DNA of 64,000 bases from contig OY992834.1 of assembly GCA_963921425.1 (NCBI GenBank), forward strand, positions 2,542,001-2,606,000, in the 5' to 3' direction. The position numbers were made by a program, and so were the translations under genes. Source of the DNA: Dryas octopetala. Taxonomy: Eukaryota > Streptophyta > Magnoliopsida > Rosales > Rosaceae. A model generated the notes under the pieces. That model did not search any database. It saw only the letters and a list, made by a program, of their open reading frames with translations, and had not been told where the DNA came from. Each line of letters starts with the position of its first letter. Positions within the stretch are counted from its first letter, which is position 1. This document shows positions 49,742 through 61,564 of the stretch, piece after piece.

Positions 49742-50513
49742 ACTCCGTACAAAACGGCGCCGTAATGTGGTGTGCTGTGGCCTGTGGGGGTGTGGGCAAA
49801 AGAGCCACGTAGACATGCAAGGATAGGGTCACATGGGTGGTTCACGTGATGAGATGCTATTCGTCCGGGGGGTGCTGGTGGGGTCCACGTCCTCAGTCCG
49901 TGCAGATTGGGAGCTGTAAAAAGTGGAGGGAGGGCGACACGTACGGTAGGACAGCCCGACAACAGCGCCAGAGGCTCAGCAGAGGAATCCATTCCCTTCT
50001 CTCCACCCTTTTGTAATTTGTAAATTTGCTTTCTTCTCTCTCTTCTCTTTCAAAATTATATGTATGTATTTTTTGCTCTTGCTCTTGCTCTTGCTCTTGC
50101 TCTTGCTCTTGCTATAAAGTTATAACTTATAACTTACATGATGCACATCATCATGCACTACATTTTGGTTTTCTCTGGTAAGAATCTCATATACCATATA
50201 TCATATATGTTCTAGTCACCCAGTCTACAACTCACTTTTTCTAATTCACATGTTATGAATCCATCACATACATTACAAAACAGTAATCTCAGTTACATTT
50301 TCACTGTTTTATCAGACAGCCACTCACATGTATTCAAATATGGAGTTGAGCACAATGAAATATTTCACTATCTACAATATTAACATAATATCATAATATA
50401 TGTAGTAATAAAATAGTTAATATTCAACACAATTATCTATAGAATTACCACTTAGATATGCCACATTATATGTATATATTTGGGATTGGGAAGGGTATAT
50501 GCCAGGAGAATCC
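49742..50513. other. 3' flank of the DUF4378 gene
   Basis: GC-rich probable 3' UTR to about 49990, then AT-rich DNA. A hexamer repeat (TGCTCT)n, about seven units, lies at 50073-50112. No gene seen. Minus-strand ORFs at 49657-49992 are shadows of the GC-rich tail. Confidence 0.5.
50073..50112. repeat. (TTGCTC)n hexanucleotide microsatellite
   Basis: About seven direct units of TTGCTC in the 3' flank of the DUF4378 gene. Confidence 0.95.
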
Positions 50514-50516
50514 TAA

Positions 50517-50846
50517 GGCCTGTTTGTTATTCTATTTAAAAATTATATTTTTTTTTTCAAAAACAAAAAAATAAGTTTTAGTAAAGAAAATGTGTTTGGT
50601 AGACCATTTTCAAAAACAATTTTTAGAAAAAAATTCAAAAACATGCTTTTTTTAAAAAATGATAAAACATCGGTTTTCTCAATTATTTTTAACACTTTCT
50701 TCTTTCTTAAATTTAAAATTTAAAATCGTTTTCAAATTTCATACTAAACAAGTTTTCAAATTTTAAAAATTAATTTTGAAAACTCACATTTAAAAAAAAA
50801 ATCTTAATTTTTGAAAAAAAAATTTAAGTAGGATACCAAACGGGCC
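50517..50846. mobile_element. Tourist-like MITE, second family
   Basis: 330 bp. Left end GGCCTGTTTGTTATTCTA, right end TAGGATACCAAACGGGCC. Flanked by TAA at 50514-50516 and 50847-50849, the target duplication expected of PIF/Harbinger-type MITEs. The interior is very AT-rich and partly self-complementary. Confidence 0.87.
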
Positions 50847-51155
50847 TAAAAGATTTGGTTTTTTATATCATGGGAGTCTGAGCTTGTAAATTAATTAATA
50901 TCATGAGAACCTATCAACGAAATGCTATGCTCCACTTTAGGTAGGGTTAATTACTAAAAACATGGTTTGTGCTGCGCAGTGGATTCAATGAAGTCAACCT
51001 AAAGTTGTAAAATATATAGGTAGGCCTAATGCTATATATTATAAAAGTTGCTCTGTACTGTTGCATGCGCAATTTTTAAACACACACATTCACTTTTTCT
51101 CGTTTACTAATGTCTATTTAATGTTGTTGTTATTTTAAACCTGACCATTGAATTA

Positions 51156-51409
51156 GGCCTTCGTTTGATGGCTAAAATTGGATTGAATAAGATAAATTGT
51201 TAGATTCATATGTATTTAAGGAAGAAACTTCTAACTTAAAGGAAAAATATAAAAAGAACTCCTAAAAAATTGTGGAATAAGTGGAGATAAATTTTCCCTT
51301 AATTATTTTTATTTTTTTTCTTCAAGTTAGAAGACACCCTCCATTTTTTTATTTGAATATACATGAATCTAGCCATTATCCAATCCAATCTTAGACATCA
51401 AACAAGGTC
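51156..51409. mobile_element. Tourist-like MITE, copy 2
   Basis: 254 bp. Left end GGCCTTCGTTTGATGGCTAA, right end AGACATCAAACAAGGTC. TTA lies on both sides (51153-51155, 51410-51412). Related to the copy in the MADS intron at 38448-38739. Confidence 0.88.
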
Positions 51410-51412
51410 TTA

Positions 51413-54092
51413 ATGTAACAGGAAAAACTACAATGATGTAAGTATAATGAAATAAACTAAGGGTATCTGTAATTTTCTAAAGAAAAATACTGCTGCTATG
51501 CATGAAATGAAATCAAACTCTTATGCATTCGATCTTATCCATGCATCTCTCTCTCTCTCTCTCTGTGGGTGGGGGGAGGGAGTATTAGAAGGGAGGGGGA
51601 TCAATTTATTGATAAATCATTAAATTAATGAAGCAATATTGTAATATATCACAGAAAACATTGCCATAACTGCATTTCGGTATGGCCTTTAAAAATAAAG
51701 AAGGTATGGCCTAAAAAGAGGAAGGGGGAGTTGAAGAAGGAGAAGGGACTGCCACACTGCCAATTTTAACTTTAAGCCTCACATAAATAATAGGGACATT
51801 GGGACAGTGAGGTCAAATAACCGGCCAGCTGGGGTAAGTAAAAAATACAATAATCAAAATTATAGGGACATAACTGCAAAGATTCCCATACAATTTTTAA
51901 ATCAAATTGATCAGTTATTTTAATATGGGATGCTATGTTTTTTTTTTTTTTTGGGCCTCATAATATGGGAGTTATTTAGGAGGCCTCTACATTGAATGAA
52001 TAGGAGAAAGATGTGGGATTTTTTTTTTCTCTTTCATATTCATCTAAGAGAAAATCACTTGAAGAAGATTGGGGTTACATGAGGTGAGGTATCAATGACA
52101 TGTCACATCCTGGCAAGCCTTATATCTTCGATAGAAAGAAAGCTTCTGATAAAGGGGTTTGTTTAGTTCCCATTTAATGTTCTCAATTATAGTACTCCAT
52201 CTTACATACATCTCAATATCAGAATATCTCATCATAGAGTAATGTAGCATGGCAGTGAGCTAAAATGCTACAGTTCTAGAAACTGAGCGGGAAATTCAAA
52301 CCAAGTGGAATGCAAATGACACATTGACGTATATGCATGTGGGTTGGGTTTAATAATGAGTCTTGATCATGATGCAGAAATGGGGTGGAGATCTGATCAG
52401 GGTTGACTGCACCCAATTAATGATGTTTGAGCCGTTTGGGGCAAGACTTGGGGCTTATGGATCTGTATTTTTCTAAAGTTCCCCTTGAGGTGTGTGATAT
52501 GAGTTTGTGAAACTTTGTACCTCTGCTAATTAACTTTTAAGGGTATGAGAGATTGATGAGGCTGAATGGCTGATGATGAAGGTAGGTCTATTTAATGGGG
52601 CTCTCTAGGGATTGATAAGTCACTTCCTGCATGGAAGAACATATATGCCATAAATATTGTTACAAGAAATTAGATAGGGTAAAGAATTAAAGAGCTTTAC
52701 AAATCGTACTTCTCCATGGTACCAAGCGTACGTTTTTGCATGTAAATATTTACTCATCTATTCATTTCTTGTTTGCTATGCTACATGGGATCGATATCAG
52801 ATCAGAGGCAGAGGTTATTTTCACTCAAAAATGAAGTAAAACCTCCTACACCTTTGAAATGGGTCCATGTGCATTGTGCACCATATTTAACTCCATTGAA
52901 GGTAACTTCAGTTGCAGGTGGCTCAAATTTAAGAGTGGCCTAACTTCCAGAGAAGATCTTAATGCAAAATTAATGGAGAACTTGATGACTACAGGCTTGA
53001 CCAACTACTAGCGTGCATGACTACAGAGTCCAGAGGTATACTGACTACTGCACCTACATCTTCTAACTAGCTAGTCAAATAATGTTATGATTTTAACTGT
53101 ACAAAGTTGGGCTACTCTGGCCCCTACTGGTCTCATAAGGAGGACATAGCCTAGGACAAATGCTATGAGCCTATGAGACCAGTGTCTGCAAAACTCTAAA
53201 TCAGTAGCCTAGCAGGGTCGGACTATGGAAGCAAGTGGGCTAGCTACGGCTACCCATATACAGCCAAGTGTTCCCTTTTAGTTATGTTGATAAATCACAT
53301 TATTCTGAATCAGGTTTGAATCAAATACAAGGTTTAACTTAGTCATTATAAGTCTAAATTACCAATTTTGACCATATTCAAGGGTCTTTTGTAAGGGATT
53401 TGAAGAAAATGTACTGCAATTGCATATGTTTCTTTTCTAATCACATCCCTTGGTGAGTCAACCAAGTCCGATTCTCTTAACCCGACTGAGCCTAGACTTT
53501 GTCGTATGAGATCCTAATACTGAAGAAGATAAGATTGGGTCTCAGGTACCTTTCATTATAGCATTCACAAAAATAGAATTTAAAGCCTTACACAATAGAT
53601 TTGCATCTGGTTGAAGCCATTCTACAAGTTAATTGTGGAATGCACCCAAATAAAGCCCTATATTGGTCTAAGGACATGAAACTTTACCAGGACAATCTCA
53701 TGAAAATGGTTCCTCAAAGGCCCACTCTGCCCTAGTGCCCTATAATTTCTACATGAATATTGATAATTTGATACTATCTATGTTGAATATAAAATTCATG
53801 TTACATAAGTCGATAGCGATGATGAACAATTAACAACCACATTCATGATTCTTGCTTTTGTAAAATGATATTGATAAAATACATTTAGTGTTAAGAGGCA
53901 ATGAGTAGTCAGAAGGTCATATCGCATTTAGTATATGAAATGCTAAAGACGATTAAAGAATACAAGGGAAGGAGAACACAACCCAGAGAGTAAGCAAAGG
54001 GTGGAAAGATGGACTAACGAATATATCCAGTGATTGTACAGAAAGAATGTTATCCAATGGCTTCAGCAAGGAGAGAATCCAAAATAATGCTC
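51413..54092. other. Intergenic region
   Basis: No gene supported. It contains a CT run (about 51548-51562) and a short hairpin (53126-53183). The last about 150 bases are the probable 3' UTR of the minus-strand gene that ends at 54093. Confidence 0.5.
53126..53183. repeat. Short hairpin with a perfect 12-bp stem
   Basis: ACTGGTCTCATA at 53126-53137 pairs exactly with TATGAGACCAGT at 53172-53183. A further 5-bp stem (ATAGC/GCTAT) lies inside after a bulge. Function unknown. Confidence 0.7.
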
Positions 54093-57000
54093 TTAATTTC
54101 TACCATCCACATCAAACCCAGCCCCCGTCCAACCAGGCGCAAGAGGTCCCCTGCCCTTGGGCAGGGCTCCAATTCCCCTCCCTCTTCCTTGGAACTGACT
54201 TTTCTTCTTTCCTCTTCCTTCTCCCTCAACAGAAGGCTGTTGATTGTGCCCATTCGTGACCGAAACATTTCCACCAGCATTTCCTGGATTTGGGATGTTT
54301 TCAGTGATTCCACCTGATTGTGTTGATTGAGGAACTGCAGAAGCATCTGGAGCCATGACTTTCCCATCCTAAATATAATGCAAGTGCAAGCTATTAGTAT
54401 TTCTATACTACATGCTTATATATATATATATCAAGATTTGAATGCCCCAAGCCAACGTTCAAGTATAAGATATTCAATAAAAATGAGGAATATTCCCTGG
54501 GCATGTAACAGCTAATGAAAAGAAGCAGCTTGGTTTGGCTCCCTAATGCCACTGTAGCCAAAGTAAATTACCTCTGTATAGCTAGACTGATCTCAAAAGA
54601 CATCAACAAATTTACCAGAGGAGACGGGGGTAAGCCTATCAATTTACCCTGCTCATAGTCACCATGACTAACTGTCAAATTACCTATTTCTTCTTTCTTT
54701 GACTTCATTTTTGCGCCCCTCTAATTCTAATTCTATCCAATATTCTGTCACTCACCAGAAGGGGCACCAGCGGAAACATCTCTACTGACAAACCATTTCA
54801 AGGCATGAGAATGGAAGTAATGAAAAAGCAAAACTTATGCAGTTAGACCATCGGCTCTATCAGCTAAGTTTTGCTTCTCTAGAGAAGATCAGACACTAAA
54901 AATAAAAGTGTACGCAAAACAATACCAAAACTTATGAAGTGGATTATTGATGACTCATTTCAACAGATCCCTATATCATTATAATCCAACGATATATCCA
55001 AAGTGGTATTTGTCAATATTGTCCTGCACTGCATAGTGCATAGAGAAAATGCAATCTTTGTGATCACATGAAACAAACACTGAAAACAATTTTTTGGAAG
55101 ATAATGAAGAAATAGAGCTTTACAATCCCAAAACCATAATGAAACAGAACCCTTTCTTCATCTGATAAACATGCCTGATGCAATACTGTGGTGAATATTA
55201 TACTTATGAATAACACACACACATACATGAGGACCATAAGTAAACTGCTTGTATTAATTACTGATTCTCAGACAATATGAAACCAATGCCAATCAATAAC
55301 CATGATGGCACTGTCATCCAAGCCATCCACAATGTTATAAATATAATCCTCATAAATGAAAAGAGAACTTACATGAGGAACAGAGGCTGATGCTCTGCCT
55401 GGGTTCAAAGCTTCAAGTCGTCTTTTTAACTCCTCCAGTCTTGAAAACTGAGAACTGCTGCTTTCTTGCACCTGTTAAAACAACACTGTCAAAAACAATT
55501 TGTTAAGCCAGTAGCCTCAACGCCGCAGTTAAGAAAGATGTGTACCAGATTGTTTAAGTCTTCACATAGCTTCTGCTTGATTGCTTCCTCATCCTTTACA
55601 GCCTTTACAGCTGCTTCCCATATCTGGCATACATAAAAACAAATATTGACCACGTTGCGGAAGGAACAAAATTAGTGCACTAATTAAAATGATTTGACAC
55701 TCATCCATATCTGGCTGAGTGGATACAAGCATCATATCCCTATCCATTCATTGCAGCTATGAGTTTTGTGATGAATCTGCATTTATGTGTCTTCATCCAT
55801 CCTTGATAAAATGTGTATGGTAGGAATAACTTTTTAAAAGCTTACTTTTCAACTTGAAACTCCACCCCATCACCCAATTCACTCAAGCTTTCTTATAATT
55901 AGACAAAACAAGACCAAAAATATTTGAAAATAATTTTGTTCGTTAACTATGCCAGGTCATCTTGCTCAAGTTGAATCAAAACAGTATTAATTTTCATGAG
56001 AACTTTGCAAAAAGGCAAGAGAGATTTCCTTGATGGCTGCCATACAAGGAAAAGGACAAACCTTTTGTGCTTCTTCTTCCTTCCGCTTGGCAGCATGAAT
56101 TCTCTCTGTTGACTGTTCTATTTTCTTCCTCAAATGTTCAAGAGCTTAAAAAGATGCACCATACACAAAAATAAACAGGAAAAAAGAAAAGATTAATCAA
56201 CTATTACTATAAGTGAAAAAAAAAAATCACAAAATTGAAAAATGAGAGTAACCAACAATGATATTGCAGCAACCTGATTTTTTCGGCCCAGCTGTGAGTT
56301 TCATTTCCATTGAAAGATTCGCCAGCTCCCGTTCGACATCACGAATTTTAGAATAATTTTCTTGAATGTATCTGAAGGAATTCATCAGTTTCAAATCATA
56401 AATCGTTGGGTCTTACTGAATATGGTTATTACAATAAAACAATGTCTGTTGAAACCAATTCTAAAAGAAGACAGAATCTAAGACTCAACTTTGTCTTGAT
56501 GGCATCCTTTTCTAAATTAATCCAATACAGAAGTCATGAGTCGAGGACAGGTAGGGTCAAAACACATAATCAAAGAACGCTTCCGAATTTCAAATAGTAC
56601 ACAACTTTTCATATCCTCGAGTAGATTACAAAAGATTTTGCGTTGTTCTCATTTCCAATTATTGAACTAAGCCAAGGAATCTTGTCTTAAGTTCCAGTTT
56701 AAACCTAAGCTTCTTGTTTTCTCGGATCCCTAATTCTGAAATAAAATAAGTTGAACAATTCACTGGTTTTCTTGTCAAAAAATTTTCTTTTCCGAGCAAC
56801 CAAAAGCAGCATCAGAGAATCACTAAATTACTGATTATCCGATTCATTTCATAAATAGGAGCAAGTATAATTCACTGCATTACTGCTCCAACACACAACT
56901 TACGCAATTAGAATTCCCTAGAATGATATATTTGCATTAGCGGATAGTACAAATTCCTTATAGGAAAGGAAAGGAAACTAACAGTAACAGAGCTCTACAG

Positions 57001-57156
57001 AGAATGAATGAAAATGCGTGTTTAAAAGAAACCAAAAAAACCTACTTACTTCCTTAATTGAAGCTGCTCTTCCTCGATTACCTGCCACAAAACCAACACA
57101 CGTCCAACAAATTCACGAAAAAAAGAAAAGAAGAAACAAGAAATTGAGAAATTGAT

Positions 57157-57187
<31 letters not shown>

Positions 57188-57290
57188 AATAGACCTTCTC
57201 AGTGTAGGCAATGACGGAGGCCTCTCGAGCAAGGCCATCGGGCCCGATCTCAGGTTGTAGCGAAGGATTCGAATTCGAATTTGAAGCCAT
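54093..57290 (-). CDS. Uncharacterised coiled-coil protein with an RG-rich C-terminus
   Basis: Seven exons on the minus strand: 57290-57195, 57081-57050, 56371-56274, 56144-56062, 55623-55546, 55471-55373, 54368-54093. Together 254 codons, 253 aa. All junctions keep the frame. The N-terminus is Ser/Asn-rich (MASNSNSNPSLQPEIG). Residues about 33-160 are highly charged and heptad-like (EEEQLQLRK, ALEHLRKKIEQSTERI, KRKEEEAQK), so a coiled coil is likely. The tail holds an RG-rich stretch (GRGRGIGALPKGRGPLAPG) and ends GWTGAGFDVDGRN. There is no signal peptide or membrane segment. I do not recognise a named family. The tail could bind RNA or be arginine-methylated, which is inference. The gene is probably widely conserved, given its clean structure and many introns. 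Confidence 0.83.
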
Positions 57291-58179
57291 TTTCTCTCTA
57301 CTGGAATTCGAATCAGAGCAATGGCTTCTGATTCAAACTCCCAAACCTTCAAAAGCCCACGCCATTTTCTTTTCCTTTCTTTCAATGTATATTTTATTCG
57401 TACATACGTCGTCTTCTTCGGCTCTTCCTTTCTCTCTCGTTTCGCTTGGGTTCAACAAGAAACGTGAAGTGGCTTTTCTTTCAAAATCAAAACGTGATTA
57501 TATTTCTTCTCCAAGAAAAAAATACATATTTTAATGGAAAATAAATTTTTTTCTCAGAGAAAAATTTCTTTTAATTCGGTGAGGGTGCGATTATTAGTCG
57601 CGACGCGCGTGAGAGACTATTTATAATGACCAAACTGCCCTTCATTCATGAATCTTGTGGGCAATCATGGGATGCGAGTATGCGACTGAGCACATGCAAA
57701 ACCACACGATAAAAAACTTGAAAGAGGCGAAAGCGACGCAGCAAGCAATCCAAGTCCAACTAATTTGCGTACAATCAACATTATTAGTCTTTTGTGTTCT
57801 ATTCAAAATTTAAAACTACTTGGTTTATGTTTTGCTTGTTCAGACATAAATACCTAATTAAGCCAAAAGTGAAGATGTAGCATTCATACTATGCATGAGA
57901 AAAAGCTCACTCAGAAATGCCATATAGTAACATTTTGGACTTGACAATTTATTGGCAGTGGTAATATCCACTACCACTAGTGTACCCTGAAAACACAGAG
58001 ACACCTCAAAGTGTTGTTCTCTCTCAAGTGTATTAAGACAGGCCAGGGTTGGGGCAAATGGAAACTTTATAGTATAAGAGGAGGGTTCTGAGGAGCAAAA
58101 GCTGAAACTCAAATTACACTTGCTTGATACATGAATTAGGAGCAAAAGCTGAGGAGGATTCTTGTGTGTTGCTGTCTCT
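57291..58179. other. Intergenic region between two minus-strand genes
   Basis: Holds the promoter and leader of the coiled-coil gene (near 57290-57450) and the 3' UTR of the fructokinase gene (near 57860-58179). A (GA)n run lies within intron 1 of the former, at 57158-57187. No further gene. Confidence 0.5.
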
Positions 58180-61100
58180 CTACTTTTGATCAGCAAACTG
58201 CGCTAAGCGCTGGAGGACAGCTTCTTTTGTCGGCATTGCAGGAATGGCTCCTCTTTCTGTTACTGTGACTGCACCACAGGCATTGGCAAAGAGTAGAGCT
58301 TCCCGTAACCCCTTCTCATCCTGCCAGTAAAATGTTTATAAATACTGTTAGAGTGCTAAGGAAATGATATTAAATACTATCATTTTTGGCAGCATATCTT
58401 AACATTAATTGGTATCCTGCGTTGATATGTGGAAACGAAAGCGAACCACAAATCAAATTTGTAGATGAAGTAGATAATATACTGAACTCATACTTAAAAC
58501 ACCTGGAAGGAAACATAAGAGAGTTTTCTTGGACAGATATATATACCTATAGTAGGTGATAAATAAACACTCCCCCAAGCAAATATTCCCAAGAAGTGAT
58601 TAGGACAAAAATAAAGCAGGAAAAAATCATTAAATGGGATAAATAAACAAAAAGGGTGGGTATATTAGGAAATCTGGTTAGCTCCAAGCCTAATACATTT
58701 TAAGTACTACATCCAACAACCCAAAACTCTAATATTACATTGTTCTTCTTCTAGCAGAGAAAGCAGAATTTATAGTCTTCAGAACAGAGCACTTTAAGTA
58801 TGAAGACCAGATGAATTTCAAATGCAAGTACTATTGAATTATATATAGATATATTAAAATGAGCTATCGGAAGATGCATGAATGATTTTTCTCAATCACT
58901 TGGAAGAACTATAGCTACCTGAAAAAGACTCAAGTCAGAAGCTATGCTGTTCAGTAACCCACTGACAAATGCATCACCAGCACCAGTTGTGTCAACAGGT
59001 TTAACTTTAACACCAGCAACCCGGCCATGGAATTTCTGAGAGAATTTCAGTTAATGTCAATTTGCTTATAACCAATCAATAAGATCCAGAGTAAAGTGGG
59101 AAAAGGGCAAAGCACATGCTTGTTCCACAAATTTTGTATTAAAAAACAAAAAAGAACATGCCTCTTCACTACCATCAAAATAACAAGGAAATTTACCTGA
59201 GTGTAATATCTGCAACCCTCTGATCCTTCAGTTACTACTAAAAGTTTAAGATTAGGATGAAAAAGCTTCGTTAACACCACATTATCATCATAAGGATCAT
59301 CACCATTGGTCAGGAAAGTAATTTCATCCTCACTTATCTGCAAGTTTGTATATAAGAAAACACCTGATCAAAACTAAGGATAAAAATACAAACAGCATAT
59401 TTGCTATTATACAACAGCTAATGACTTACATGCAGGAATTTTATGTTTACCGACATATACCTTGATAATATCTGCTTGCTCCCATATACTCAATATGCCT
59501 TTCCGTGCAACCTCTTCTGATGGCCACAATGGCAATCTTATATTTGGATCGTAAGAAAGGATGCAACCAGACTTCTTGGCAATGCTCAGTGCAGCAAGAT
59601 GGGTTGACCTGCATGGTTCCTCAATCAAACTAATTGAACCATAATGGAAGATTCTTGCCTGCAATCAGTATTATCTGGATCAGTAAAATTTCTGACAAAT
59701 GGGTAAGCCTATGTTTTATGCACTGTTTCCTAAAAGAAAGACACACCTGTTTAATAAGACTTATCTCAAGTTCTGATTCACGTAGAAGCATATCAGCACT
59801 CGGATGACGGAAAAATAGGAATTCACGCTCACCGTCAGCTCTGAGTGTAACAAATGCCAATGCAGTTCTTGCACTGGGGTCAAATCGCACGCCAGAAGTG
59901 TTAACGTTGTTTTGTTTTAAAATGTCAGCTAACATGTGACCAAATTCATCATCGCCTACCTGTATGCAAGTATTTATAAGTTGAAATAAGGAGCCGCAAA
60001 CATCGAAATATTCGTTTAATACAGGAATATTACTAAAAGCCACAAGGTTCCATAACAAGATAGGGACCTCAGTAGATGGGAGAAAGGGTTAGTAGGAAAT
60101 CATATATACTGAAAAAAATAAAAAAAATAAAAAAAATAGGTGTCACGGTGCAACAAGATCAAATGATTCAGATCTAAAGGAGGTGTCCTCGAACAGCAAG
60201 AAAACAATATTTGAATCACATTTCTGGAGACAGTGAAATAGTTGACAAAGATACAATATATTTGGACCATCTAATACTCAACAATTTCAAAAGGCTGTTG
60301 GCAGAGAGTGGACAGGGGAGAGGGGGGGGTTGAGTAAACAGGTTCAAAGTGGCAAGAAAAGGTTACTAAAGAAATCCTTCTCCATAACAGAGATCCCAGG
60401 AAAAAAAGGCACGAAAAAAAATTAATGAAACTCGCATACAGAATAAAGAGAGCTGAAAGATAGTCAAATGCACCTTGCCTATAAAACCGGATGAGCCACC
60501 TAATCTTGAGACACCAACAGCCACATTAGCAGGAGCACCACCAGGTGCTTTTTTAAAAGCAGGTGCTTCAGCTAGTGAAACTCCACCAACCGTTGGCACA
60601 AAGTCAATCAGCATCTCCCCAAAGGAAACAACCAGAGACTTTTCATTCTGTGACCCTCCTTTTGTATCTGATGAAGGATCTTTAGAATCTTCACACAAAT
60701 CCAATTTCTTGAAATCATTAAGAACTGCAGTCACATAATTTAAGTGGTATTAATCAAACAGAAAAATGTACAAACTTTGTCTTTCAACATGCTATTTCTA
60801 GGCCACTATGATGGATAGGTTTAAGGTTAATTAATACCACAAAGCAATAAACTGCAAGCCAACAATTTCAAAGTTAAAATCACACAGTTACTCCAAGTCA
60901 GACTATGTTAGAGCCAATTCAATTTCCTTTTTCTATGTATTCCCGATAACCCATATTTTGGTATAACAAATTTATAGATTTAGTGATTCGATCACTCCAA
61001 AAGTACGGGTTTAGTAAACTCAAAAGTTCATCTTTACCACAGATCTCTTTACTTTACCCATTTTGTGAATTTTCTTAAATCTCCAGAACAGTTCACAGAT

Positions 61101-61564
61101 CAACTACCAAACTCATGTGCCCTACAGAGCGTAACATATAGTGAACTGAATTTTCGAATATAATAAGATTCTGAACCACTTGCTAGAAAACATATACCCA
61201 TGACATGATTTTTTACTTCAAACAAGTGAATTTACAATTAAAGGTGTCTCATAAGTTGGTGCTGTGAAATATCTAAGAGAGATGCAACCAAACACGTAAA
61301 GAAAGATTCACTACTGCAAAAGAGGATTCAATACACAGAAACCCAATAACAAAAAAGAAACCCAAGAAGAAAAATCGAAACTTTTTTGCAATTAAACAAT
61401 CTTCACCTCAGAAACCAAGCTCGGACCCAGATGTGAAAACTCACAATTGGATACTAAATGGAATCGAAGTCTCAATTTTAGGACATATTTAGTGAAAAAA
61501 GCAGCATATATATGAACAGCAGTTAAAGAAACGGTAACGAACCTGTGGTGGGATTACCAGCCAT
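58180..61564 (-). CDS. FRK: Fructokinase (PfkB family)
   Basis: Phosphorylates fructose to fructose 6-phosphate with ATP, in the cytosol for most plant members. Seven exons on the minus strand: 61564-61543, 60724-60474, 59959-59747, 59658-59461, 59337-59197, 59035-58919, 58320-58180. Total 361 codons, 360 aa. The first exon is only 22 bp (MAGNPTT). A hydrophilic stretch of about 45 residues precedes the kinase domain, so the protein is some 30 aa longer than the shortest plant enzymes. PfkB signature 1 is [16 protein letters not shown] at about 69-84. Signature 2 is [12 protein letters not shown] with the catalytic base Asp296. The motifs [11 protein letters not shown] and [11 protein letters not shown] fit fructokinase rather than ribokinase or adenosine kinase. 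No chloroplast transit peptide is obvious. The isoform is not assigned. Confidence 0.94.

Noticed and set aside
49657..49992. Minus-strand ORFs over the 3' end of the DUF4378 gene
   Set aside because: Antisense to real coding sequence and to its GC-rich 3' tail, with no family features.
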